Shown piece after piece: positions 6,496 through 13,858 of a stretch of 17,297 bases of DNA; the stretch's first letter is position 1, and each line of letters starts with the position of its first letter. The notes under the pieces are model-generated. The model searched no databases and was not told the DNA's origin. It saw only the letters and a list, made by a program, of their open reading frames with translations. The stretch spans positions 1 to 17,297 of the forward strand of contig CAKRRF010000045.1 of NCBI GenBank assembly GCA_934394985.1. Reading direction: 5' to 3'. Made by a program: the position numbers and the translations under genes. The stretch is from an uncultured Marvinbryantia sp. (GTDB lineage Bacteria; Bacillota; Clostridia; Lachnospirales; Lachnospiraceae).

Positions 6496-6510
6496 GTAAA
6501 CAAGGTTTAC
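6496..6510. promoter_or_regulatory. Operator-like dyad GTAAAC-AAG-GTTTAC
   Basis: A perfect 6-bp inverted repeat with a 3-base spacer, centred about 14 bases after the -10 box and so covering the predicted transcription start. This position is typical of a repressor operator. A weak RNA hairpin in the 5' leader is the alternative. The cognate regulator is not visible in the window. Confidence 0.5.
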
Positions 6511-6538
6511 AGTTTAATATACATTAGGAGGTTGTATT

Positions 6539-7966
6539 ATGGCCGTATTACCAAAAACGATATTTTTATCCGAAGCTCAGCTGGAAAAGCTTCACAGAAG
6601 CGGTGTGGAAATCCTGCAGACCTTTGGTATGAGAATTGAAGATCCAGAAATTCGTAACTTACTCGCAGAACGCGGATGTACTGTAGAGGGGGATCGTGTC
6701 AAATTTACAGACGAACTGATCGATGCAACAATAAAAAATCTGAAACAGAATGTTACCATGACAACGCGGGCGGGATATTCTGTAAACTTTGAATTAGGAA
6801 AAACATTCTCTCACAGTACCGGTGGTGCACCTTTTATTACAGACGCTGCTACCGGCAAACGTCGTGAAGCAAAAATGTCAGACCTGATTGATGCCATTCG
6901 TGTCATGAACCAGTGTGATAACCTGACTATTCCATGTGCACTTTGCTATCCAAGCGAGATTCCATCTGCGGTGACTCAGCTGGAGCAGACTGCTGCCATG
7001 TTGAAATATTCCAGAAAACCGATCTATGGTCCTGGTTTATCTTCTCCAACAAATGCAAAATATATTGCAGAACTGTTTCAATTATACTGCAACGGTGATC
7101 TTCAGGAAAACCCAATCGGTATGGTTGGTATTTCTCCGGAATCTCCGCTGTTTTTACCAAAAGAAATTACAGACACTATGCGTCATATCATTGGTGCAGG
7201 TATCCCGACAAGTATCCTTGCCGCTCCTGTAGCCGGATATTCCTCACCTATCACAGTAATCGGCTGTGTTGCACAGTGTCACGCTGAGATCCTTGCTTCC
7301 GCAGTAGTGGCTTATCTGATTAACCCACGCTGTGTACTGTTCTATGGATCCAGAACCTTCTTCCCAAGTATGCGTTCCAGCCAGTGTGCAATGGGTCTTC
7401 CTGAAACAGGTATTTCCAGTGCAATCTGTGCTCAGTTAGCTACACATCTGGGATGGATGTCTGACGTATATGGTCTTACTACTTCCAGCTGTGCTCCGGA
7501 TGAACAGACTGGTTATGAAAAGATGATCAATGGTATGCTTCCTGCACTGTCAGGCGCTACACTGATCACTGGTTTCGGTAGCTTCGCTTCCGTTATGTGC
7601 TGCTCACTTTCTCAGCTTGCTATGGATGATGACATCCTGGGCATGATCTATCGTGCAAAGAGAGCATGTGAAGTTGATGAAGACAGCCTTGGTCTGGATG
7701 CCATCGACGAAGTTATCACTGATGGCGAAATTTTCCTTGGAACAGAGCATACCGTAATGCACGCTCGTTCTGAAATCTGGCTGCCAAACGTTGGTTTTGA
7801 TGGTTCCTGGGCTGACTGGACCAAGATGGGTGAAATACCTTTCACAGAACTGGCACAGAAGAAAGCAGAAGCTCTGCTTAAGAAAGATGAAGAGAATCCG
7901 GTGGATGATTCTCTGGATGCAGAAGCACAGAAGATTCTGGACGCTGCAAGAAAAGAACTGTTATAA
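6539..7966 (+). CDS. MttB-superfamily corrinoid methyltransferase, non-pyrrolysine
   Basis: 475 residues. MttB-family enzymes move a methyl group from a methylamine or quaternary amine to a cobalt-corrinoid protein. AGGAGG lies seven bases before the ATG. Family features seen: the N-terminal LHRSGVEILQTFGMRIEDPEIRNLLAERGC, SHSTGGAPFITDAATGKRR, YGPGLSSPTNAK, ILAAPVAGYSSPITVIGC, FYGSRTFFPSMRSSQC, DEQTGYEKMINGMLPALSGATLITGFGSF, and the C-terminal HTVMHARSEIWLPNVGFDGSW. True trimethylamine methyltransferase reads an in-frame UAG as pyrrolysine; this gene has none, and TSSCAPDEQ (Cys318) occupies about that region. It therefore groups with MtgB/MtpB/MtcB-like enzymes that use betaines or carnitine derivatives. 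The substrate is unknown. No corrinoid protein, reactivase or transporter gene is adjacent, which is unusual. Confidence 0.88.
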   Translation: MAVLPKTIFLSEAQLEKLHRSGVEILQTFGMRIEDPEIRNLLAERGCTVEGDRVKFTDELIDATIKNLKQNVTMTTRAGYSVNFELGKTFSHSTGGAPFITDAATGKRREAKMSDLIDAIRVMNQCDNLTIPCALCYPSEIPSAVTQLEQTAAMLKYSRKPIYGPGLSSPTNAKYIAELFQLYCNGDLQENPIGMVGISPESPLFLPKEITDTMRHIIGAGIPTSILAAPVAGYSSPITVIGCVAQCHAEILASAVVAYLINPRCVLFYGSRTFFPSMRSSQCAMGLPETGISSAICAQLATHLGWMSDVYGLTTSSCAPDEQTGYEKMINGMLPALSGATLITGFGSFASVMCCSLSQLAMDDDILGMIYRAKRACEVDEDSLGLDAIDEVITDGEIFLGTEHTVMHARSEIWLPNVGFDGSWADWTKMGEIPFTELAQKKAEALLKKDEENPVDDSLDAEAQKILDAARKELL

Positions 7967-7972
7967 CTTGAG

Positions 7973-8013
7973 AAAAATGGCTGCCACACAAAGCAGATTT
8001 GTGTGGCAGCCAT
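7973..8013. terminator. Shared terminator hairpin between mttB-like and BMP genes
   Basis: A perfect 16-bp inverted repeat (7977-7992 with 7998-8013, loop GCAGA) lies between two convergent genes. A run of five A at 7973-7977 gives the U tract for the minus-strand BMP transcript. On the plus strand the tail is poor in T, so it mainly terminates the BMP gene and acts as a 3' stem for the mttB-like mRNA. Confidence 0.9.
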
Positions 8014-8032
8014 TCTATATTACTCTTATTTC

Positions 8033-9163
8033 TTATTTGATATTTCCAAGATCATTTACTGTGATGGTTGTCTCTGGCATAGCATCGATACTGTTGTCTA
8101 CTGTTACTTTACCTGACTCAATATCTGCTACCAGTGCTTTGTAATCGTCTTCTGTGAAGCCGTCGTTCCACTGTGTGCTCTCTAATGGAAGCTGTACATA
8201 GTTCTCTTCCGGATTGTCAGATACCAGACCAAGATTGTCGATCTTTCCAACATAATCGCCCCATGTATCATCCAGAACGATAGCTGAAAGCAGTGTATTT
8301 ACAGTAGGAGCAAGACCCTTCATAGCAGATGTTACGGTCATGCCTTCGCCATATGCATCGATGATTGGAGCCTGATCAGAGTCAACACCGATTACTTTTC
8401 CGTCAACCTTTGCTGCTGCTTCTGCTGCAGATGTGTAGATACCACCGCCACATGCGAAGACAACTTCTACACCATTGGTAGCATACCATGTATCCATAGC
8501 TGCTGTGATATCAGCATCGCCGTAGAACTGTCCGCCGTAAGCGTATTCTACTGTCACTTCATCTGTAATACCAAGTTCTTCTGCTGCTGCATTAGCACCC
8601 TGTACGTAACCAAATCCATAACGGATAACTGCAGGTACGGACATTCCGCCCAGGAATCCCAGATGCTTATATCCCATCTTTACTGCTGCATATCCTGCCA
8701 TGTAGCCAGGGATCTCTTCCTGATAGATTGCACAGTAGGTATTCTCTGTGTTGTAAGCCTGTGTTACATCGTCTACACCTGCTGCTCCTGTCAGATCTGC
8801 TTCAGACATATCCAGTGCAATGAACTTCACATCAGGATATACCGGTGATTCTTCTACTACTGATGCTGCAAACAGATAGCCTGGCAGTACCAGAATGTTA
8901 TATCCATCTGCGATCGCCTGGTCACAGCTGGCGATACGTGCTTCATCAGAATCTCCGTCTGGCTTGTAGTAGTTGAAATCAAGACCGTTTTCTTCACAGA
9001 ATTTCTTACATGCTTCATAAGTGGTCTGGTTGAAAGACTGGTCTGTGATGTCTCCTGAGTCTGTAACCATTGCTACTTTGTAGTCTCCTTCTGCCATGGC
9101 AGGTGCTGCCATCGCAAGTGTTGCTGCACTTAATGCAGCTGCTGCAAGAATTGTTTTCTTCAT
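8033..9163 (-). CDS. BMP/PnrA-family nucleoside-type substrate-binding protein without lipobox
   Basis: 376 residues. Family members bind purine nucleosides or similar ligands for an ABC transporter. The N terminus is a Sec signal peptide with likely cleavage after Ala24 (PAMA-EGDYK). There is no cysteine near the site and so no lipid anchor, although Gram-positive binding proteins are usually lipoproteins. The mature part follows the BMP pattern: YKVAMVTDSGDITDQSFNQTTYEAC, a lobe with NILVLPGYLF, KFIALDMSE, YMAGYAAVKMGYKHLGFLGGMSVPAVIRYGFGYVQGA, EVVFACGGGIYTSAAEAA, and GKVIGVDSDQ. GGAGG lies eight bases before the ATG. It is a single-gene unit with its own promoter and terminator. No permease or ATPase gene is beside it, so the partner must be elsewhere. 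The uridine kinase gene upstream supports a nucleoside role. Confidence 0.87.
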   Translation of the reverse strand: MKKTILAAAALSAATLAMAAPAMAEGDYKVAMVTDSGDITDQSFNQTTYEACKKFCEENGLDFNYYKPDGDSDEARIASCDQAIADGYNILVLPGYLFAASVVEESPVYPDVKFIALDMSEADLTGAAGVDDVTQAYNTENTYCAIYQEEIPGYMAGYAAVKMGYKHLGFLGGMSVPAVIRYGFGYVQGANAAAEELGITDEVTVEYAYGGQFYGDADITAAMDTWYATNGVEVVFACGGGIYTSAAEAAAKVDGKVIGVDSDQAPIIDAYGEGMTVTSAMKGLAPTVNTLLSAIVLDDTWGDYVGKIDNLGLVSDNPEENYVQLPLESTQWNDGFTEDDYKALVADIESGKVTVDNSIDAMPETTITVNDLGNIK

Positions 9164-9191
9164 GAAAATATCCTCCTTTTTTTCCTTCTTT

Positions 9192-9255
9192 CGGTTCTTT
9201 TAAAGCTACATCTATCTTAACATTTTTTCTATAACCAGACAAGTGTAAAGAACCG
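9192..9255. repeat. 9-bp inverted repeat flanking the BMP promoter
   Basis: CGGTTCTTT (9192-9200) and AAAGAACCG (9247-9255) are perfect inverted copies, 55 bp between centres (about five helical turns). One lies in the 5' leader and the other upstream of the -35 box, so only one is transcribed from this promoter. Paired operator half-sites are possible, or chance. Confidence 0.4.
9214..9242 (-). promoter_or_regulatory. Promoter of the BMP-family gene
   Basis: On the minus strand TTGTCT (9237-9242), 17 bases, then TAAGAT (9214-9219) preceded by TGT, an extended -10. Transcription should begin near 9207, giving a leader of about 44 bases. Confidence 0.6.
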
Positions 9256-9268
9256 GAAATCCCCATTT

Positions 9269-9883
9269 CTATGCCTCTTTCAGCAGCTGATCAATCTTGG
9301 TTTTTACCAGGTCAAATGCCACTTCATTCTGCCCGCTGTTGATCACAATATCTGCCATTGCCTTTGTCGGCTCCACATAAATATAATGCATTGGTTTTAC
9401 TGTCGTAAGGTACTGATCAATAATTCCTTCCAGATCACGCCCCCGTTCTTTTACATCACGAACCACCCTTCTCAGAATCCGTTCATCGGCATCCGCTTCC
9501 ACAAAAATCTTAATATCAAACATATCTCTCAGTTCTTCATTCTGAAGTGCCAGAATGCCTTCCAGTAAAATGATCCTGTTCGGTCTGATCTCCAGAGTTT
9601 CGTCTTTTCGATTATGCAGAGAATAATCATAGGTCGGACACTGAATGGTCTTTCCTTCCTTCAGCTGCTTCAGATGCTCCACCAGCAGATCCGTCTCCAG
9701 TGCTGCCGGATCATCATAATTAATGTGTTTTCGTTCTTCCAGAGACAATTCATCATGTCTGCGATAATAATTATCATGATAAAGTACTGTAATTCTGTCA
9801 CCGTACAACGCTTTTAATTTGTTGGTAAATGTCGATTTTCCGGAACCTGATCCTCCGGCAATTCCAATGATTACACATTCCAT
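9269..9883 (-). CDS. udk: Uridine kinase
   Basis: 204 residues, normal for Udk. It phosphorylates uridine or cytidine with ATP or GTP in pyrimidine salvage. The Walker A motif GIAGGSGSGKSTF is at the N terminus, followed by VLYHDNYYR (substrate-binding Asp and Tyr), NYDDPAALETDLL, PTYDYSLHNR, IILLEGILAL (Walker B-like), IFVEADADERILRRVVRDVKERGRDLEG (lid with catalytic Arg) and YVEPTKAMADIVI. The start is set at the ATG of MECVIIG (9881-9883), seven bases after AAGGGGGT. The longer open frame to 9949 adds a non-family leader. It follows the small gene at 9946-10170 by 62 bases and probably belongs to the ABC exporter operon. A phosphoribulokinase-like paralogue is the only realistic alternative. 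Confidence 0.93.
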   Translation of the reverse strand: MECVIIGIAGGSGSGKSTFTNKLKALYGDRITVLYHDNYYRRHDELSLEERKHINYDDPAALETDLLVEHLKQLKEGKTIQCPTYDYSLHNRKDETLEIRPNRIILLEGILALQNEELRDMFDIKIFVEADADERILRRVVRDVKERGRDLEGIIDQYLTTVKPMHYIYVEPTKAMADIVINSGQNEVAFDLVKTKIDQLLKEA

Positions 9884-9945
9884 GGTATCTACCCCCTTCT
9901 CTTTTGTTTTCGATGGCACAGATGACGCAGCCACCTGCACTCCCG

Positions 9946-10170
9946 TCACTTCCGTCCGGTTATTCCATTGTTCTGAGTCCGATCTGCAGAAGATTTCTGA
10001 CGCAATGCTGCAGATCTGCCAGCGTCATTATCCTCTTTTTCTGTAATCTTCGGTGCATCTGGGTCTTCATATGGGTAATCAAATGCTACATTGATCTCCC
10101 GGACTCTGCGGCCATTTTTCAGTTCCAGCTGTGTCATTTCAGAAGTTGCATTTGCTCTGTACTCTCTCAT
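9946..10170 (-). CDS. Small protein of unknown function
   Basis: 74 residues, not recognised. The ATG at 10168-10170 is preceded by AAGGAG and GAGGGTGG. It starts 32 bases after the ABC exporter stop and ends 62 bases before udk, all on the same strand, so it fills an operon gap with sensible spacing. The N-terminal half (TQLELKNGRRVREINVAFDYPYEDPDAPKI) reads like a folded beta-rich segment. The C-terminal half is polar and basic (RQKSSADRTQNNGITGRK) and probably disordered. No signal peptide, membrane segment or Cys motif is seen. It could be chance, but the ribosome site and placement favour a real gene. Confidence 0.55.
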   Translation of the reverse strand: MREYRANATSEMTQLELKNGRRVREINVAFDYPYEDPDAPKITEKEDNDAGRSAALRQKSSADRTQNNGITGRK

Positions 10171-10202
10171 GTTTCCACCCTCTCCTTAAAAATATCACCG
10201 TC

Positions 10203-11963
10203 TTATCCTGCAAACTGACTTTCGTACAGATTCTTATAAAATCCGCCCTTATCCAGCAGTTCCTGATGGGTACCCTGCTCGATAATATTGCCATCTTTCA
10301 TAACCAGAATCACATCTGCCTCACGTATCGTAGATAATCTGTGGGCTACGATAAAGCTGGTTCTTCCTTCCATCAATGATGCAAACGCTTTCTGGATCTT
10401 AATCTCGGTTCGGGTATCGATGGAAGATGTCGCTTCATCCAGAATCAGCATCGGTGGACGACACAACATAACTCGTGTGATACACAAAAGCTGCTTCTGC
10501 CCCTGAGAAAGATTGCCACCGTCCTCTGTGATCCAGGTGTCATAGCCCTTTGGCAGTCGCCGGATAAAGCTATGTGCATGGGATGCTTTTGCTGCTGCAA
10601 TGATCTCTTCCTCTGTGGCATCCGGCTTACCCATCATGATATTATCACGGATGGTTCCGGTGCGCAGCCAGGTCTCCTGCAGCACCATACCAAATCCTGC
10701 CCGCAGACTGCTTCTGGTCAGTTCCCGCACATCCGTTCCTTCCACAGAAATAGCACCGCCTGTTACATCATAGAAACGCATCAGCAGATTGATCAATGTG
10801 GTTTTTCCACAGCCGGTCGGTCCGACGATCGCGATTCTCTGTCCCGGTTTAACCTGAAGATTCAGATCCTGAATCAGCTTCTGCTCAGGACTGTAAGAAA
10901 ACTTCACATCCTGCAGACGGATATTGCCTTTTATATCTGTTAATGCCACTGCATGTTCAGATTCCGGAATCTGTGGTTCTTCTTCAATCAGATCAAAAAT
11001 CCTTCCGGCACATGCAATTGCATTTTGCAGTTCTGTCACCACGCCGGAGATCTCATTAAAAGGCTTGGTATACTGATTTGCATAGCTCAGAAAGCAGGTC
11101 AGCTGTCCTACGCTCAAACGTCCCGAAATAGCAGAAAATGCACCGGTAATTCCGACTCCGGCATACACCAGACTGTTGACAAAACGGGTAGACGGATTCG
11201 TAATAGAGGAAAAGAAAATTGCCCGCAGAGAACATTTCTGCAGCCGTCCGTTGATTTCATCAAAACGTTCCAGCACCTGTCTTCCCTGGCCAAAAGCCTG
11301 TACCACCTTCTGATTTCCGATCATCTCATCAATCAGTCCCGTCTGTTCTGCTCTGGTTTCTGACTGAAGCCGAAACATCGTATAGGTTCTTTTTGCAATA
11401 AATCCTGCTACAAAAAAGGATACCGGTGTGATAACCACAACGACCAGTGTGATCTTCACATTGACCGACAGCATAAACACAAGTGTACCGATAATGGTGG
11501 CCACTCCGGTAAACAGCTGTGTAAAGCCCATCAGCAGACCATCTGCAAACTGGTCCACATCCGCTATAACACGGCTGACAATTTCACCATAAGGATGTCC
11601 GTCAATATATTTTAGTGGCAGGATCTCGATTTTCTGAAACGCTTCATTTCGCACATCCTGTACAATCTGAAATGTCATCTTATTGTTACAGATATTCATC
11701 AGCCACTGAGCAAAAGCGGTAATCGCTATGCTGACACCCATCTTCACAAGAATCTGTATAACGCCCGAAAAATTCACCTGTCCCGGTCCAACGATCTCAT
11801 CCACAGCCGCTCCTGTCAACTTTGGTATATACAGGGTCAGTGCCACGGTAACTGCCGCCAGAAAAATGGTAAAGGCAAGATAAATACGGTATTTGCCAAG
11901 GTAACGGAACACTTTTTTCAAAGTTTCGCTTTGTCTGTTCTTATCTTTCATTGTCTGTGCCAT
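10203..11963 (-). CDS. ABC exporter subunit with canonical nucleotide-binding domain
   Basis: 586 residues: an N-terminal six-helix membrane domain (about 25-310) and a C-terminal ATPase. Walker A is GPTGCGKTT (Lys387), the Q loop is in MVLQETWL, and the signature is LSQGQKQLL (about 485-493). Walker B is MLILDEATSSID with catalytic Glu510, and the switch His is in IVAHRLSTI. AGGAGGT lies eight bases before the ATG, inside the last codons of the upstream half-transporter, and the two genes overlap by 23 bases. With its partner it forms a heterodimeric exporter of the BmrCD, LmrCD or TM287/288 kind, which export drugs, lipids or peptides. The substrate cannot be deduced. Confidence 0.93.
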   Translation of the reverse strand: MAQTMKDKNRQSETLKKVFRYLGKYRIYLAFTIFLAAVTVALTLYIPKLTGAAVDEIVGPGQVNFSGVIQILVKMGVSIAITAFAQWLMNICNNKMTFQIVQDVRNEAFQKIEILPLKYIDGHPYGEIVSRVIADVDQFADGLLMGFTQLFTGVATIIGTLVFMLSVNVKITLVVVVITPVSFFVAGFIAKRTYTMFRLQSETRAEQTGLIDEMIGNQKVVQAFGQGRQVLERFDEINGRLQKCSLRAIFFSSITNPSTRFVNSLVYAGVGITGAFSAISGRLSVGQLTCFLSYANQYTKPFNEISGVVTELQNAIACAGRIFDLIEEEPQIPESEHAVALTDIKGNIRLQDVKFSYSPEQKLIQDLNLQVKPGQRIAIVGPTGCGKTTLINLLMRFYDVTGGAISVEGTDVRELTRSSLRAGFGMVLQETWLRTGTIRDNIMMGKPDATEEEIIAAAKASHAHSFIRRLPKGYDTWITEDGGNLSQGQKQLLCITRVMLCRPPMLILDEATSSIDTRTEIKIQKAFASLMEGRTSFIVAHRLSTIREADVILVMKDGNIIEQGTHQELLDKGGFYKNLYESQFAG

Positions 11964-13740
11964 GCTCCGTCACCTCCTTCTTTTCTTTCTCCTTTGTATC
12001 TTCACCGTTGCCCTGCGACTTGCGTTCAAACTGTGATTCATAAATCTCACGATAGATCTCACAGCTCTCCAGCAACTGGGCATGGGTTCCCATACCGGCC
12101 AGTTCTCCGTCATCCAACACCAGAATCTGATCCGCATACTGGATCGAAGATGCTCTCTGCGAAACGATAAATACTACCGGATGGCTGTCCATCTGGCGAA
12201 TGGCCTTTCTCAGCCTGGCATCTGTCGCAAAGTCCAGTGCAGAAGCACTGTCATCCAAAATCAATATCTCCGGATTTCTCACCAGCGCTCTGGCAATGGT
12301 CAGACGCTGACGCTGACCTCCTGATAAATTCTTTCCACTTTGTTCAATCTGATAATTCAGACGATCCTCTTTTCCGTCAACAAACTCTTTTGCCTGAGAA
12401 ATCTCAATGGCTTTTTCCAGCTCTGACTCAGTAGCCGTCTCCTTTCCCCAGCGCAGGTTCTCTGCGATGGTTCCCTGAAAAAGCACTGCTTTCTGCGGTA
12501 CCACACCGATATGGCTGCGCAGCTCCTCCAGCTGATATTCCCTGGTATCTTTTCCGTTGATCCGTACACTTCCTCCGGTCACATCATAAAAACGGGGAAT
12601 CAGATTGACCACCGATGACTTTCCGGAACCGGTACCTCCGATAATACCGATGGTCTGTCCCGGCATCGCCCGGAAGCTGATATCGGTCAGAGAATCTTCT
12701 CCGGCTCCTGCATACCGCAGGCTCACATGATCGAATTCCACTGCCGGAGTCTCCGCTGTCTGATAACTCATCCAGACAGCACTTCCCTCTTCCATACCGC
12801 ACTCTTCTTCAAATACACTCTGAATACGATTGCCGCAGGCCACTGCCTTTGTAACGGTAATAATCAGATTGGCCAGCTTCACCAGCTCTACCAGAATCTG
12901 ATTCATATAATTCACCAGAGCCACCACCTGCCCCTGGGTAATCACCCCGTTATCTACACGAAGCGCTCCGGTATAGATCAGTACTATCAGTGCTCCGTTT
13001 ACAATCACATACGTAACCGGATTCATCAGGCCGGAAATCTTTCCTACAAACTTCTGCGCATCTGTCAGCATCTGGTTCTGCTGTTCAAAACGCTGTCTTT
13101 CATCGGCTTCTTTATTGAATGCGCGAATCACCCGCACACCAGTCAGATTTTCTCTGGTAATCCCCAGCACCGCATCCAGATTGGACTGTACCTTTCGGTA
13201 TAGTGGCATGGTAATCAGCATAATCCCAAATACTACCACCGACAGCAGAGGTATCGTCACCACAAACACCAGCGCTGCCTTTATATCTACCGTAAATGCC
13301 ATCACCATAGCACCAAAGACAATAAACGGAGAACGTAAAAACAGACGCAGCACCAGATTCACTCCGGACTGTACCTGATTGATGTCACTGGTCATTCTGG
13401 TAATCAGGGTAGACGTTCCAATGGTGTCCATTTTCGTATAAGACAGATTCTGGATATGTTCAAACAGCTCATGCCTCAGTTCTGTTGAAAATCCGGTCGC
13501 TGCCTTTGCGGCAAAATACTGCGCTGTGATGGAGCAGACCAGTCCAATCAACCCCAGTGCAATCAGCACTCCGCCCATTTTCAGCACATAATGTCCATCC
13601 GACCGGCTAATTCCCTGGTCGATGATCGCAGCCATGACCAGCGGCACGAACAATTCAAAAGACGCTTCCAGCAATTTGAACAGCGGTGCCAGAACCGTCT
13701 CTTTTTTGTAATTTCTCAAATACTTCAAAAGTGATTTCAA
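11941..13740 (-). CDS. ABC exporter subunit with degenerate nucleotide-binding domain
   Basis: 599 residues with the same half-transporter layout. Walker A is GGTGSGKSS (Lys374) and the signature LSGGQRQR (about 472-479) is canonical. Walker B reads ILILDDSASALD, so Asp497 replaces the catalytic Glu, and the switch-loop His is Gln in FIVSQRASSI. Those two changes mark the non-hydrolysing site of heterodimeric exporters, and the partner gene carries the intact versions. The start is a TTG (13738-13740), eight bases after AGGGG; the next in-frame Met is about residue 36, inside the first membrane helix, so TTG is the likely start. The polar C-terminal tail (QGNGEDTKEKEKKEVTEHG) is coded over the ribosome site of the next gene. 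This is the first gene of the operon from the 13773-13801 promoter. Confidence 0.93.
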   Translation of the reverse strand: MKSLLKYLRNYKKETVLAPLFKLLEASFELFVPLVMAAIIDQGISRSDGHYVLKMGGVLIALGLIGLVCSITAQYFAAKAATGFSTELRHELFEHIQNLSYTKMDTIGTSTLITRMTSDINQVQSGVNLVLRLFLRSPFIVFGAMVMAFTVDIKAALVFVVTIPLLSVVVFGIMLITMPLYRKVQSNLDAVLGITRENLTGVRVIRAFNKEADERQRFEQQNQMLTDAQKFVGKISGLMNPVTYVIVNGALIVLIYTGALRVDNGVITQGQVVALVNYMNQILVELVKLANLIITVTKAVACGNRIQSVFEEECGMEEGSAVWMSYQTAETPAVEFDHVSLRYAGAGEDSLTDISFRAMPGQTIGIIGGTGSGKSSVVNLIPRFYDVTGGSVRINGKDTREYQLEELRSHIGVVPQKAVLFQGTIAENLRWGKETATESELEKAIEISQAKEFVDGKEDRLNYQIEQSGKNLSGGQRQRLTIARALVRNPEILILDDSASALDFATDARLRKAIRQMDSHPVVFIVSQRASSIQYADQILVLDDGELAGMGTHAQLLESCEIYREIYESQFERKSQGNGEDTKEKEKKEVTEHGTDNER

Positions 13741-13772
13741 AACTTTTTCCCCTCATATCTGTTTTTCTTTTT

Positions 13773-13801
13773 ATTATACTCTGTCACGGAATGATTTACA
13801 A
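13773..13801 (-). promoter_or_regulatory. Sigma-A promoter of the ABC exporter operon
   Basis: On the minus strand TTGTAA (13796-13801), 17 bases, then a perfect TATAAT (13773-13778), giving a leader of about 25 bases. It is divergent from the promoter at 13824-13852; the two -35 boxes are 22 bases apart, so one regulator could influence both. Confidence 0.7.
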
Positions 13802-13823
13802 ACAAAAAACACCCTGCGGAACA

Positions 13824-13852
13824 TTGACTGCAAACCGCAACACCTTTATACT
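13824..13852 (+). promoter_or_regulatory. Near-consensus promoter abutting the transglutaminase-like start codon
   Basis: TTGACT (13824-13829), 17 bases, then TATACT (13847-13852), each 5 of 6 to consensus. Only six bases (GGTGAT) separate the -10 box from the ATG at 13859-13861, so the predicted transcription start falls on or next to the A of ATG. Confidence 0.65.
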
Positions 13853-13858
13853 GGTGAT

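Noticed and set aside
7480..7510. Pyrrolysine (UAG) codon in the MttB-like gene
   Set aside because: The frame is open throughout without an in-frame TAG; Cys318 and neighbours occupy the approximate region, so there is no reason to propose pyrrolysine.
9884..9949. N-terminal extension of uridine kinase to 9949
   Set aside because: The extension is unlike the family and an AAGGGGGT ribosome site sits seven bases before the internal ATG at 9883.
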